Shown: in pieces, positions 23,888 through 33,918 of the stretch
Numbering within the stretch: the stretch's first letter is position 1
Layout: each line of letters opens with the position of its first letter
Assembly (NCBI GenBank): GCA_965230765.1
Contig: CBDDLR010000001.1
Coordinates: 1,116,001-1,180,000, forward strand
DNA from: Sunxiuqinia sp965230765
GTDB taxonomy: Bacteria; Bacteroidota; Bacteroidia; Bacteroidales; Prolixibacteraceae
Direction: 5' to 3'
Length of the DNA: 64,000 nt
Program-made: the position numbers and the translations under genes
Notes under the pieces: model-generated
The model's database searches: none
Told to the model about the DNA's origin: nothing
The model's input: the letters and a program-made list of their open reading frames with translations, nothing else

Positions 23888-26659
23888 CTATTTTTTTATT
23901 AAATAAAATGTTGATTTTTTTTTGGTTGTTTTAACTGAAACAAGGTAAATGCCTGATTGAAGACCAGATAAGCTTATTTTATTGTTGAAAGATTTTGTAA
24001 AATAATCTTTTCTAACCATATGCCCGTCAATTGAATAAAGAATTACCAATTCAACAGGATCTGAACTATCGATTGAAACATACTCCGTAGCCGGATTGGG
24101 ATAGATTTTTATATCGTCTTGAACATTAATATCTGCTACTTCAGTAGTAATATCAGGATGAGTAAGTTGCCTTGTCGACAATAGATAGTATTTACCCGGA
24201 GCAAGTGTAAATTGCATGTCTCCTTCTTCATTGGTGCTATAAACCGATTCATTAAAGTAATCATACCATGTTGTAATTTCCGGACGATCGATTGTCAGGG
24301 TTTTTTCTTCGGTTGCAAAATTGCCAACAATGACCACATGATTTTCATTTGCACTAAGACGTATCCATTTGGTTTCCCCGGTCAATGAATAATCAAAATC
24401 AGTAGTTTGAAACTCTTCGTAGGTTTGTTTCAAATAGTTTAGTTTGGATATTACTTGAAACAAATCTGTTCGATCCTCATCTTCCAAATAATCCCAGCGG
24501 ATTGGTTTTTCTCCCAATCTCCCATTGTAGTCTATTGAAAAATCATACCCAACTTCACCGAATTGCCAAATCATTTTCGGACCAGGTATGGGGATCAGAA
24601 AAACAGAGTTTAGCTCCATTCGGTCAAGTGCTGTACCTAGTTCTTGTGTATCGTAGCTGCCACTTGATGCACCCCACTGTTGAAGCTTGTATGAAAGCCT
24701 TTCCTCATCGTGGCTTTCCATATAAGTTACCAAATGAGGATCATTCCATTCCCGTTCTTTATAAACCCCCCAGCTTAAGTCAGATTTTTTATTCTCATTG
24801 TATCCCATTGCAGCTTCTCCGTAATTGTGGTTCATATTTCCCCAAAGGAGCATTCCGTATGCAGATAGTTCTTTTTCTTCCGGGTTATCTGAAAGATGTT
24901 CAAGAATAACCAGCGCATTTTCATTTCGTTCCCAAATTTCATCGGCCATGCGTTTTAAGTTGGTGATACGATCTGCATCATAGGGGCCTCCCCAGCTTGA
25001 TGAACCATAAGGTGTATTTGAAAAGCCTTTTGTGAAATCAAAGCGAAAACCATCGACTTTGTATTCATTAATCCAAAAACTATTTACGCTATCAACCAGC
25101 TCTTTTGTGAAAGCACTTTCATGGTTGAAATCGTATCCCCATTGGGCGTCAGGGTTTTGGAAATTGCTGGTTTCGTTGTACCAGGGATTATCGGCTGTTG
25201 GACGATTATTTTGGTCATCCCAATACATTTGCACAAATGGGCTTTGTCCATAGCTGTGGTTTAGCACCATATCAATAACAACGGCAATTCCCCTGGCATG
25301 GCAGGAGTCAATTAGTTCTTTCAATTCGTTCTTTGGACCATAATATTTATCCGGTGCAAAGTAAAAAGAAGGATTATATCCCCAGCTCAGGTTTCCTTCA
25401 AATTCGTTTACAGGCATCAATTCTAAAACATTGATGTTTAAGTCATCTAAATAATTAAGCCGTTCGATGATGGATTTATAGGTATGTTCTTCCGTATAAT
25501 CACGGATGAGCATTTCATAAATAACCAGTTGGTTTTTGGGAGGTATTTCAAAATTTTCAATATCCCAAACATAGTCTGTTTGTGCTGTTTGAAAAACAGA
25601 TGCCAGCCCTTCGGTTTTGCCTGCAGGATAGTCAATTAGGTTTGGGTAAGTTGTATTTTCTACATGCTGGTCATTCCAGGGATCAGATGTTTGTTCAGTA
25701 TAAGGATCAGCAATTCTTAGCGATTTATCAATTAAATATTGATAGATGTAGGACTTTCCACTTTCAAGATTATCAATAGCCAACCAAAATGTATCACCAT
25801 CTTTTTTCATCTGGTACTCATTTAAGGGAAGCCAGTTACTGAAATCACCAATTACAAAAACCGATTCTTTGCCTGGAGCAAAAAGCAAAAGTGTAACTTC
25901 AGTATCAGAGATATAATTGATTCCTTTTTTAATACCAGCTGGTTGAGTTTCAGAAACTGTTTCTTCGCGAACAGTTACCAGAACAGAATCTTTCACAACT
26001 TCCTCGCCAGAAGTAGCGTTGGCAAAGAGCCAATAATTACCCGCATCTGAATTAGTATATGTATAGTTTAAGCTTGAACCAGATTCGCTTTTCAAAACTT
26101 CAGCGTTAAGTACCAGTTCAATTTCGGCAGAAATTGTAGTTGAAACTTCAATGTCCAACGATTCATCTTTTTCAATAATGATGTTACCATCCGGATTGAT
26201 GAAACTTACAGTCAAGCCCTCTTTGACTACATCAACAAAGATATCCTTATTGCCAGTTGCTTTGCCTTCTTTTGTTCGGTCAGCACTTCTGAACACAAAA
26301 GCCATTTGTTTTATTTCTTCTCCTTCTGGAACACTGTAGAACGAACGGATGTCTGGCGAGATATTTAATTCATAGATGTTATCATTATCATCCGAACGGG
26401 TCAATTTGGCCTTTTCAATATTCTCAGTCCATTCTGCAATAACGTACTTCCAGTCGGATGAAGAACTGCTTTTGTCGGTAATTACACCTGTATGTGCATA
26501 CACATCACCTGTATAGTTAGCTAAACCACCATTACCTTCAGTTGCATCAAAAATAATTTTTACAGACTGGCTTTCTACGGCAATGGCCGGATCGGTAGTT
26601 ACTTGTGAATAGCAAATTGATGTAATCACAAGAAAAAATAAAATAAATAACCCCTTCAT
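23888..26659 (-). CDS. GH13 alpha-amylase-family enzyme with T9SS C-terminal domain
   Basis: The protein has 923 residues. Domains in order: signal peptide (1-18), a beta-rich N-terminal region with a starch-binding-like segment (about 25-145), an Ig-like segment (about 150-230), a CBM48/E-set-like domain (about 245-330, with FVIGDFSNWLPL), the GH13 barrel (about 375-790), and a type IX secretion sorting domain (about 848-923; IYPNPATEYVSID). The GH13 triad is present: Asp541 (GFRFDFTKG), Glu587 (VILEHLSDN), Asp651 (ESHDEERL). It should be secreted by T9SS and cut alpha-1,4-glucans outside the cell, feeding SusC/SusD. It is last in the sus operon, after a strong hairpin (26680-26749). Confidence 0.9.
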   Translation of the reverse strand: MKGLFILFFLVITSICYSQVTTDPAIAVESQSVKIIFDATEGNGGLANYTGDVYAHTGVITDKSSSSSDWKYVIAEWTENIEKAKLTRSDDNDNIYELNISPDIRSFYSVPEGEEIKQMAFVFRSADRTKEGKATGNKDIFVDVVKEGLTVSFINPDGNIIIEKDESLDIEVSTTISAEIELVLNAEVLKSESGSSLNYTYTNSDAGNYWLFANATSGEEVVKDSVLVTVREETVSETQPAGIKKGINYISDTEVTLLLFAPGKESVFVIGDFSNWLPLNEYQMKKDGDTFWLAIDNLESGKSYIYQYLIDKSLRIADPYTEQTSDPWNDQHVENTTYPNLIDYPAGKTEGLASVFQTAQTDYVWDIENFEIPPKNQLVIYEMLIRDYTEEHTYKSIIERLNYLDDLNINVLELMPVNEFEGNLSWGYNPSFYFAPDKYYGPKNELKELIDSCHARGIAVVIDMVLNHSYGQSPFVQMYWDDQNNRPTADNPWYNETSNFQNPDAQWGYDFNHESAFTKELVDSVNSFWINEYKVDGFRFDFTKGFSNTPYGSSSWGGPYDADRITNLKRMADEIWERNENALVILEHLSDNPEEKELSAYGMLLWGNMNHNYGEAAMGYNENKKSDLSWGVYKEREWNDPHLVTYMESHDEERLSYKLQQWGASSGSYDTQELGTALDRMELNSVFLIPIPGPKMIWQFGEVGYDFSIDYNGRLGEKPIRWDYLEDEDRTDLFQVISKLNYLKQTYEEFQTTDFDYSLTGETKWIRLSANENHVVIVGNFATEEKTLTIDRPEITTWYDYFNESVYSTNEEGDMQFTLAPGKYYLLSTRQLTHPDITTEVADINVQDDIKIYPNPATEYVSIDSSDPVELVILYSIDGHMVRKDYFTKSFNNKISLSGLQSGIYLVSVKTTKKKSTFYLIKK

Positions 26660-26679
26660 ATTTCTAAAAAATTGAATTG

Positions 26680-26749
26680 AAAAAGGGGCTGTCCTTGCGG
26701 CTATTGTACTAAAAATTCCCCCAGATTAGTACAATAGCCAGACAGCCCC
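26680..26749 (-). terminator. Intra-operon terminator or attenuator hairpin
   Basis: This long hairpin has outer arms GGGGCTGTC (26685-26693) / GACAGCCCC (26741-26749) and inner arms GGCTATTGTACTAA (26699-26712) / TTAGTACAATAGCC (26726-26739). On the minus strand it is followed by TTTTT (26684-26680). It stands between susE and the amylase gene, with only 20 bases left before the amylase start codon, so it probably lowers, rather than blocks, amylase expression, or protects upstream mRNA. Confidence 0.8.
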
Positions 26750-26780
26750 ACCTAACAAACTAAACTATCTTGTTTGCCCC

Positions 26781-27881
26781 TTAGGGAGCTGCAATAGATA
26801 CTGTAAGTGTATTTAGGTCGATTGTCACAACATAAGTTCCTGCAGCAAGGTTTCTGAAGTTGTTATCGCCATCGCCTGCATCTTCAAACATGGCATCAAC
26901 AGTTCCTTCAGCAAAGTATGGGAAGTTGTAACTTGTAGGGCCCCAGTCGGCCTGCGCAAAGAATCTCCATGCCTCTCCGTTTACAAATGTTGCTGTACCT
27001 TCAAATACCCCGGGATTAATGAATGTCATTTTTATACTTGCACCTGTTCCAGGTGTATCCCATCCACCAATACCGGCACCGGTCATGTACATAACTGGTT
27101 CCATAACGGAAGTCATCACCACTGTTTTTGCTTTCAGGTCAACATCAATTTCGTACCAGCCTGTTTCAGCTACCATGCGAAGGTTGCTATCACCATCACT
27201 TGCATTTTCAAATGCAGCATCAACAGAACCACCATCGAAGTAAGGATAGTTGTAGCTGGTTGGTCCCCAGTCTGGTTGCGCAAAGAAACGGAAAGCTTCA
27301 CCACTGGTAAAGTAAGCAGTTGTTTTGTACTTATTCGGAGCATAGCTAACCATTTCAACAGCAAGGGTTGGATCCCATCCTTTCAGTGCAGCTCCAATCA
27401 TATAAATTGGAGGGAAACTGGTTGCATAGGTGGTTACACTCATAGTTAATACCTCGCTAACAACTGATTCAACATTGTCATTAACATCAGCGACAACGCG
27501 AACCTCAACAGCATTTGCTTCTTCAATTTCACCCTCAATCTCAATCACTTTTTTATTCAAATCACCAACAGTGATTGAAGCTTCAGTGGCATTATTGACA
27601 GTTGCCAGGGTTGCAACATTTGCAAAGTTGGTACCTGCCAAAGCTAATTCTAAGGTATACGTAATCGAAGCCTGAAATCCATAGTCAGAAGCTGACCATT
27701 GGAAAGTTGTAGCAACCTGATCAGCGTTATCACGGTCTAAAACAACACTGGCGTTATTAGCCGGAGACTGGATGCCTGGGCTACTTGGATTACTTGAAAT
27801 TTGGATTCCTTCATCCAAATCGCATGAAATTTGAGTAGCGATGAGGAATATGGAAAGTATAGTTAATATCTTGTGTTTCAT
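26781..27881 (-). CDS. susE: SusE/SusF-like starch-binding outer-membrane lipoprotein
   Basis: The protein has 366 residues from the ATG at 27881, which places the lipobox ATQISC (Cys20) correctly; a longer start would not. After a short linker comes an Ig-like SusE N-terminal domain (about 25-155), then two tandem SusE/F starch-binding repeats. Each carries a WGPTSYN-aromatic motif and the FRFFAQPDW / WRFFAQADW strand (about 160-260 and 262-366). Such proteins sit on the cell surface and bind malto-oligosaccharides beside SusC/SusD. The two near-identical repeats suggest recent duplication. It is third in the susC-susD-susE-amylase operon. Confidence 0.9.
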   Translation of the reverse strand: MKHKILTILSIFLIATQISCDLDEGIQISSNPSSPGIQSPANNASVVLDRDNADQVATTFQWSASDYGFQASITYTLELALAGTNFANVATLATVNNATEASITVGDLNKKVIEIEGEIEEANAVEVRVVADVNDNVESVVSEVLTMSVTTYATSFPPIYMIGAALKGWDPTLAVEMVSYAPNKYKTTAYFTSGEAFRFFAQPDWGPTSYNYPYFDGGSVDAAFENASDGDSNLRMVAETGWYEIDVDLKAKTVVMTSVMEPVMYMTGAGIGGWDTPGTGASIKMTFINPGVFEGTATFVNGEAWRFFAQADWGPTSYNFPYFAEGTVDAMFEDAGDGDNNFRNLAAGTYVVTIDLNTLTVSIAAP

Positions 27882-27900
27882 TGTTCTTGATTTTGAAAGA

Positions 27901-29520
27901 TTAATTATAACCATCATTTTGTACCAGATTTGGATTCGCAGTCATGTCGTTCGTAGGAATTGGGTAAAGATTTCTGTAAGCAGGAGTCGAGGTTCCTTCT
28001 TTAACTTTACCTTTCCATGTCCAAACATAATCGCCACCAGTAAATTTGTTGAAGCGGATCAGGTCAGTACGACGATGTGCTTCCCAGTACAATTCACGGG
28101 CACGTTCATCCAAAATAAAATCAAGTGTCATATCTGCATCGCTCAAATTATTAGATGCATTTCCATATGCTCTTTCCTGAATTTGGTTAATGTAACCAAG
28201 TGCAGTAGCACGGTCGCCACCAGTACCACCACGAAGAACAGCTTCTGCATACATCAAGAATGCATCGGAAAGCCTGAACACAGGAAAGTCAACACTAACA
28301 AAAGCAGGGTGTCCATTAGGAGCAGTTCCCCCTGTTGAGGTCACATTTTTGTATTTCAATACACCAATACCTTCAGTAAATGTACCCACATTTTCTACTT
28401 CCCATTGCCAGTTTTCAGGATTGAAATAGAACAATGCACGTTTGTCAGCAGTAGTTGTTAATTCAGAAGCAGCATTAAAGTCAGATTCAACAACATTGAA
28501 CAGACCAACAAATTCCTTAATGGTGCGGATACCACCCCATCCTCCATCCAGATCGTACAATGGCATACCACCACCGTTCGATGCATGAAGAAGGAATGTC
28601 ATCCCTCCGTACTGTTGAGTATTTGCACCATCAAATGTAATTGGGAAAATAATCTCGGGACTTAAATTGTTGTCTGCCCTAAATATATCGGCGTAAACGT
28701 TATCAAAGCTGTATGATGATCCGATTACATTATTGATGTAAGTAAGTGCATCGGTATATCTTTTTGTGCCCGTATACACTTCAGCATTCATATACAATTT
28801 TGCAAGAAGCATCCAAACTGCAGCACGATCTACACGGCCATATTCACTACCCATAGGCTGGGGTAGTAAGTTTTCCAATTCCTTCAGTTCTCCTTCAACA
28901 TAGTTGAACAAGTCAGCTCTTAAGATTCGTTCCGGAGAAAAAGCCCCTGGGAGGTCGTCTTCGTCAACAAATGGTACGTTACCGAATAAGTCGATTGCAT
29001 GCCAGTATGAGAAAGCTCTCAGAAAACGGGCTTCGGCCTCAAAAATCTGAAGGTTCTCTGCGAATGATCCTGACTCACTTTCAACACGTGCTCTTGTGTT
29101 ACGGATAAACTCATTAGAAAGAGAAATGGTGTAATAAATCCGTGAATAAATGGCACTAATAAACACATCGTTTGGTGCCCAGGTGTGCCAATGGAAGTTT
29201 TTGATGGTAGCATCATCCCATGCCATAATGGCTTCATCGGTAGAAAGCTCTTGAACTCCCCAATATTGACGTAGGTAATTTCCAAAGTTTTCGTCGATAC
29301 CTGCAATGTCGGGTTTACCACCACCTCCACCTTGCTGACCACTTACAGCGTAGGTTGCATAAAGTTTAGCTAAACCTTCTTTAAATGAATTTTCATCTGT
29401 GTAAACTTCTTCAGCAATCTTTTCATCCGGATCAATTGGTTTTAAATCCAGATCATTTACACAGGAAGCCAGGAAAATAGTAAAAACAAATCCTGTTATG
29501 TAATATTTAAATCGTTTCAT
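27901..29520 (-). CDS. susD: SusD family nutrient-binding outer-membrane lipoprotein
   Basis: The protein has 539 residues from the ATG at 29520; an in-frame TTG two codons earlier is less likely. The signal peptide ends in lipobox FLASC (Cys20). The SusD helical scaffold with TPR-like helices is clear from EAEARFLRAFSYWHAIDLFGN, RVDRAAVWMLLAKLYMNAE, and the C-terminal RARELYWEAHRRTDLIRFNKF segment. SusD lids the SusC transporter and delivers starch oligosaccharides. It follows susC by 21 bases and precedes susE by 19 bases. Specificity for alpha-glucan is inferred from the neighbouring GH13/GH65 genes. Confidence 0.95.
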   Translation of the reverse strand: MKRFKYYITGFVFTIFLASCVNDLDLKPIDPDEKIAEEVYTDENSFKEGLAKLYATYAVSGQQGGGGGKPDIAGIDENFGNYLRQYWGVQELSTDEAIMAWDDATIKNFHWHTWAPNDVFISAIYSRIYYTISLSNEFIRNTRARVESESGSFAENLQIFEAEARFLRAFSYWHAIDLFGNVPFVDEDDLPGAFSPERILRADLFNYVEGELKELENLLPQPMGSEYGRVDRAAVWMLLAKLYMNAEVYTGTKRYTDALTYINNVIGSSYSFDNVYADIFRADNNLSPEIIFPITFDGANTQQYGGMTFLLHASNGGGMPLYDLDGGWGGIRTIKEFVGLFNVVESDFNAASELTTTADKRALFYFNPENWQWEVENVGTFTEGIGVLKYKNVTSTGGTAPNGHPAFVSVDFPVFRLSDAFLMYAEAVLRGGTGGDRATALGYINQIQERAYGNASNNLSDADMTLDFILDERARELYWEAHRRTDLIRFNKFTGGDYVWTWKGKVKEGTSTPAYRNLYPIPTNDMTANPNLVQNDGYN

Positions 29521-29541
29521 GTTCAATCTTTTTTAAAATGG

Positions 29542-32541
29542 TTAAAAATCGATGTTTACACCAAGGATGAATGTTCTTGGACGTGGGTATAAATTATTGT
29601 CAATACCAGAAGAAACTTCAGGATCTAATCCAGAATAATTGGTAATAACAAATGCATTTTGTACAGTCAGTCCAACACGTCCACTCAGTTTCTCAGTAAA
29701 AAGTTTATCAAAGCTGTATCCAAGGTTTATGTTGTCCATTCTTAAGAAAGAAGCATCTTCCAAATAGAAATCAGAGAAATATTGTGCTGTTGCAAATTTC
29801 GTCTCCTCGATGGCACTTAGGATATTCGCTGCATAACCTGATTGGTTATAAAGGTTTTGGTAAAGTGCTCTGTTTGAAGCATTGTTGTTGTAAACATAGT
29901 TGCCAATGCTAATCCGGGCATTGAACGAGAAATCCCAGTTTTTATAATTTACACGTGATGATACGCCAATTAAATAATCTGCTGCAGGGCTTCCATTAAA
30001 ACGTTTGTTATTGTCGTTTCCATCAACAGCCCCTCCTTGTCCGGTGTGATCAATGTATAAACCTTCAATTGGCATTCCGTTTATGTCATATACCTGATTG
30101 AATAAGTAGAATGAGTGGAATGGTTGACCTACTGCATCCTGAAGGACCTTGTTGTCAACACCTCCAGCAATTGCATCACCAGCTTTGTTACCTTTAAAAT
30201 TAGGATCGTCAACACGGGTTAATTTGGTAATTTCATTTTCATTGTACGAAAATGTACCAGTTATTTCCCAAGACCAATCTTTTGTTGTAATTGGGCGTCC
30301 GGTAATTTGTGCTTCAAAACCATTGTTTTCCAATGATCCAACATTTGTGATCAGGAAGTTTGAGAAGTTAGTACCTGCAGCAATTGGAATTTCACTAATC
30401 AAATCTTTGGTTTCACGTTGATAGTATTCAAACGAACCAGTAATTCGATTGTCAAATAATCCAAAATCAAGACCAATGTTGTAAGTTGTTGTTTCCTCCC
30501 ATTGAATATTTGCATCATATCGTTCAGGACGCTGTGTGTTATAGAACGTATCACCAAACTGATAGCTTGCTCCAACTTCACTTCCTGTATAACGTGCCAG
30601 GTAAGGATAGAAGTCACCAGAAATATCTTGTTGACCGGTAATACCCCAGCCAAGTCTTAGTTTTAATTCGTTAATTTCTGAAACGTTTTCAAGGAACGCT
30701 TCCTTGTTCACTTTCCATCCCAATGCAGCGGATGGGAAAAGACCCCAGCGGTTTCCATCAGCAAACCTTGAGGATCCATCATTACGAACGGTAAATGTAA
30801 CTAAGTATTTGTCGAGTAGTGAATAGTTTAATCGACCGAAGAACGATACTAAATAATATTCATTTTTATCAATTGATACATTAGCATCAGCTTCTGCATC
30901 CTCATGAGCTCGATTTGTATTGGTGTAATCAAACTCAAAATGTTGCCATGAATAACCAGCTGTTACATCAACATTACTGGCAATTGATTCAATATCCCTT
31001 TTGTAGTTGAAGTACAGATCAAAAAGAGAAGACTCTGCAATGTTCTCATAAGTTTTCACATTTTGTTTTGGCTCACGTAAACTCCATGAAGCTTTTGGGT
31101 CAGTGATGTCATGGCCTTCGCTTTTGGTATAGTCATAACCCATGTTTAGGTTTACTTTCAATTCAGGAAGGAAGTGAAATTTGTAGTCTAACTGCAGGTT
31201 TCCAAACAAGCGCTGTACATCTGAAGTGTTATCTCTATATGCAATACGTGCAAGCGGGTTGTGCGTTGCAATATTGATAGGATCACCATTTAACGGATCT
31301 TCACCTATGTTTGTCCAGGCAAAATACCCACCATAACGTGAGTTTCCATTCATGATTGGTTGTGTTGGATCCATCTCTACAGCAGATCCGATTGCATCGG
31401 TGTTTGAGAAATCATTGTTAATGTCAATGGCTTTCACATTTGCATTCACATTCAAATGCTTATCAAAGAATGAAGGATTGAGGCTTAAATCAAGAGTAGT
31501 TCTTTGAAGATTTGATTGATCCAGAATACCATTCTGATCAGTATAACCAAGAGAAGCCCTGTAAGGTACATCCTTATAACTTCCTGTAATACTAATGTTG
31601 TGATCCATTGATACTGCTGTGCGATAAATTTCGTCCTGCCAGTCAGTATTTTCATTGCCTAAACGAGTCAAAGCAAAGTCTGTTAATGCACCACTGCTTA
31701 CCCTTTCCTGAACAACATCACGCATTTCATCACCTGTAAGAACCTCTAATGTTTCAGTTGCTTTGCTTATAGATGTATTGCCGTTGTAAGAAATCTTAAA
31801 TGGCCTGCCCGCCTGGCCTTTTTTGGTTGTAATAATGATTACCCCATTTGATGCACGGGAACCATAAATGGCTGTTGAGGAGGCATCTTTCAGAACGGTC
31901 ATGCTTTCAATATCGTGCGGGTTCAGTGTTGATAGTACGTTTGCCAAACCACCAACCTCACGGTTGTTTACCGGAAAACCGTCAATTACGATTAGTGGAT
32001 CGTTTGTTGCAGTTAGCGATGAACCACCACGTATTCTAATTTGAGGGGACCCGCTAGGGGACCCATCGCTTGATGTTATTACAACACCAGCAGATTTACC
32101 TTGTATTAGTTCTTGTGGACTGGTCATGGCGCCAGGGTTAAAATCTTCAGAGCTAACAGCCGAAACAGATCCGGTTGCATCTTCTTTTTTAACCTGTCCG
32201 TATCCAATTACAACTACCTCTCCAAGCTGTTCTGTATCAAGTGCAAGTGCAACATTGAGTGTTGTTTGGTCTCCAGCTATTCTTTCAGCAGCCTCATAAC
32301 CTATGTAAGAATATTGAAGAATAGCACCTGATTCGACATCCAGGGTATACATACCATCAAAATCGGTAATGGTTCCTATTGTGGTGCCTTTTACAACAAT
32401 TGTAACACCTGGTAAAGGTTCACCTGATTCCTGATCGGTCACCCGACCCGAAATGCTGACTTCCTGAGCAAATGATACATTCGAAATGATCATAGCCAGA
32501 AGAATCAGAAAGACTTTAAGATTTTTGCGAATAATCTTCAT
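29542..32541 (-). CDS. susC: SusC family TonB-dependent outer-membrane transporter
   Basis: The protein has 999 residues. The signal peptide ends VSFAQ. A carboxypeptidase-regulatory-like domain follows (about 27-105; SGRVTDQESGEPLPGVTIVVKG), then a TonB-box-like VVVIGYGQVKKEDATGSV, the plug domain with LQIRIRGGSS-like and IYGSRASNGVIIITTKKG segments, and a 22-strand barrel to the terminal NIDF with a final aromatic residue. SusC imports oligosaccharides with TonB energy. It is first gene of the sus operon, 172 bases from a LacI-type operator shared with the divergent lacI gene. Confidence 0.95.
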   Translation of the reverse strand: MKIIRKNLKVFLILLAMIISNVSFAQEVSISGRVTDQESGEPLPGVTIVVKGTTIGTITDFDGMYTLDVESGAILQYSYIGYEAAERIAGDQTTLNVALALDTEQLGEVVVIGYGQVKKEDATGSVSAVSSEDFNPGAMTSPQELIQGKSAGVVITSSDGSPSGSPQIRIRGGSSLTATNDPLIVIDGFPVNNREVGGLANVLSTLNPHDIESMTVLKDASSTAIYGSRASNGVIIITTKKGQAGRPFKISYNGNTSISKATETLEVLTGDEMRDVVQERVSSGALTDFALTRLGNENTDWQDEIYRTAVSMDHNISITGSYKDVPYRASLGYTDQNGILDQSNLQRTTLDLSLNPSFFDKHLNVNANVKAIDINNDFSNTDAIGSAVEMDPTQPIMNGNSRYGGYFAWTNIGEDPLNGDPINIATHNPLARIAYRDNTSDVQRLFGNLQLDYKFHFLPELKVNLNMGYDYTKSEGHDITDPKASWSLREPKQNVKTYENIAESSLFDLYFNYKRDIESIASNVDVTAGYSWQHFEFDYTNTNRAHEDAEADANVSIDKNEYYLVSFFGRLNYSLLDKYLVTFTVRNDGSSRFADGNRWGLFPSAALGWKVNKEAFLENVSEINELKLRLGWGITGQQDISGDFYPYLARYTGSEVGASYQFGDTFYNTQRPERYDANIQWEETTTYNIGLDFGLFDNRITGSFEYYQRETKDLISEIPIAAGTNFSNFLITNVGSLENNGFEAQITGRPITTKDWSWEITGTFSYNENEITKLTRVDDPNFKGNKAGDAIAGGVDNKVLQDAVGQPFHSFYLFNQVYDINGMPIEGLYIDHTGQGGAVDGNDNNKRFNGSPAADYLIGVSSRVNYKNWDFSFNARISIGNYVYNNNASNRALYQNLYNQSGYAANILSAIEETKFATAQYFSDFYLEDASFLRMDNINLGYSFDKLFTEKLSGRVGLTVQNAFVITNYSGLDPEVSSGIDNNLYPRPRTFILGVNIDF

Positions 32542-32712
32542 AATAGTTTAATTATTAGTTTCTTAATTAAATTAGATCAGTTCATTCTTTAACGTAATTT
32601 TTAAGTACATTTAACTTTCGATTAAACAGTTTTTATTCCAATTTTAATATTCCGAGACCACAAGTATATGACTTTTGTTAAGGAATTATTACGCTTTTTA
32701 ACATTCCTATTT

Positions 32713-32740
32713 CCGCAAACGTTTGCGGTGACGTTTGCGT
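32713..32740. promoter_or_regulatory. LacI-type operator, double site, in the susC-lacI divergent region
   Basis: The perfect 16-base palindrome CCGCAAACGTTTGCGG (32713-32728) is followed at 32731-32740 by a further half-site ACGTTTGCGT. It lies within the 335-base gap between susC and the LacI-family gene. The CG-centred core is classical for LacI/GalR proteins. The rest of this gap is AT-rich, and no complete TTG-N21-TAnnTTTG promoter was seen for either gene. Confidence 0.85.
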
Positions 32741-32876
32741 GAAAGATGTTATAAAACAGTTAGTTACTGGTGGGTTTGTTTCGTTTATTTGCATCTTTTT
32801 GAAGTTCTGTTGAATTTTTTTCAGGCTGAATTCATATATTTATATTAATAGAACTGCTTGTAAATTTGTCCTTAAA

Positions 32877-33890
32877 ATGAGAAGTAACCAAGTTACCATA
32901 AAAGATATTGCCAAAGCTTTAGGAATTTCCCCATCAACAGTTTCAAGGGCTCTTAAAGATCATCCTGATATTAGCATTGAAACAAAAAAGGCAGTCAACG
33001 AGTTGGCTGAAAAATTGAGATATCAGCCAAATGCTGTTGCGCTGAGCTTGAAGCATAGCCGTAGTAATACAATTGGCGTTATCATTCCTGAGATTGTGCA
33101 TTATTTCTTTTCATCGGTTATAAGTGGAATTGAAGATGTTGCTTATGATGCAGGCTTTACTGTAATTATTTGCCAGTCGAATGAAAAATACGACAGGGAA
33201 GTGGCCAATGCGCATGCATTATTGGCTCATCGCGTTGACGGTGTTATGGTTTCTGTATCCAAGCAAACTACAGACTTTGAACATATAGAAATGTTTCAAG
33301 AACGGAATGTACCTCTTGTTTTTTTCGACCGTATTGTTCCGGGCATAACTGCTGACAGTGTGATTATTGATGATCGAAAAGCTTCTTTTGATGCAACGAA
33401 CCATCTTGTTCAAAATGGTCGAAAAAGAATCGCTCATTTTGGAGGTCCGCAGAACCTGCTTATTGGGCGCGAGCGAAAAGAAGGGTATCTGGATGCTTTG
33501 AGAAGTGCAGGAATTGCGCCTGATCCGAACTTAATATTGGAAGTAGATAGCTTTGAAAAAGCGATTAAAGCGATTGATAACCTTTTAGAATTACCAGAAC
33601 CTCCTGATGGCATATTTGCAGTGAATGATTTAACAGCCATTGGTGCTATGCAATCGCTTCAAAAAAAGGGCATTAAGGTACCCGATCAAATAGCGGTGGT
33701 AGGATTTAGTGATGGGAGGTTTTCAGGGATTACTCAACCAAGCCTTACTTCAGTAGATCAGCACGGATATGAAATGGGTACTTTTGCTACGCAAATGCTG
33801 TTGAACCGTTTACTGAACCCTGAGCAGGATGAAGAGGCAGTGACAAAAATTTTGAATGCAAATCTTGTGGTAAGAGGGTCATCCGTATAG
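32877..33890 (+). CDS. LacI family regulator of the glucan locus
   Basis: The protein has 337 residues. The N-terminal helix-turn-helix is VTIKDIAKALGISPSTVSRALKD, the hinge helix PNAVALSLKHSRSNTIGVIIP, and the effector domain contains FDRIVPGITADSVIID and VVGFSDGRFSGITQPSLTSVDQ. It is about one third to one half identical by eye to the other LacI-type protein in this window. Bacteroidota glucan loci usually use SusR or hybrid two-component regulators. A LacI regulator with operators on both sides (32713-32740 and 33919-33928) suggests direct control of both arms. The effector is probably maltose or a related sugar, by inference. Confidence 0.9.
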   Translation: MRSNQVTIKDIAKALGISPSTVSRALKDHPDISIETKKAVNELAEKLRYQPNAVALSLKHSRSNTIGVIIPEIVHYFFSSVISGIEDVAYDAGFTVIICQSNEKYDREVANAHALLAHRVDGVMVSVSKQTTDFEHIEMFQERNVPLVFFDRIVPGITADSVIIDDRKASFDATNHLVQNGRKRIAHFGGPQNLLIGRERKEGYLDALRSAGIAPDPNLILEVDSFEKAIKAIDNLLELPEPPDGIFAVNDLTAIGAMQSLQKKGIKVPDQIAVVGFSDGRFSGITQPSLTSVDQHGYEMGTFATQMLLNRLLNPEQDEEAVTKILNANLVVRGSSV

Positions 33891-33918
33891 TTTTTTTCAT
33901 TTTCATTTTTGCTTTCCG

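Noticed and set aside
27841..28338. Open frame of about 165 codons antisense to the end of susD
   Set aside because: It overlaps conserved SusD sequence and has no recognisable domain.
32861..32868. TAAATTTG box before the glucan lacI gene
   Set aside because: It is nine bases from the ATG with no TTG box 19-21 bases upstream. A nearly leaderless transcript is possible but unsupported.
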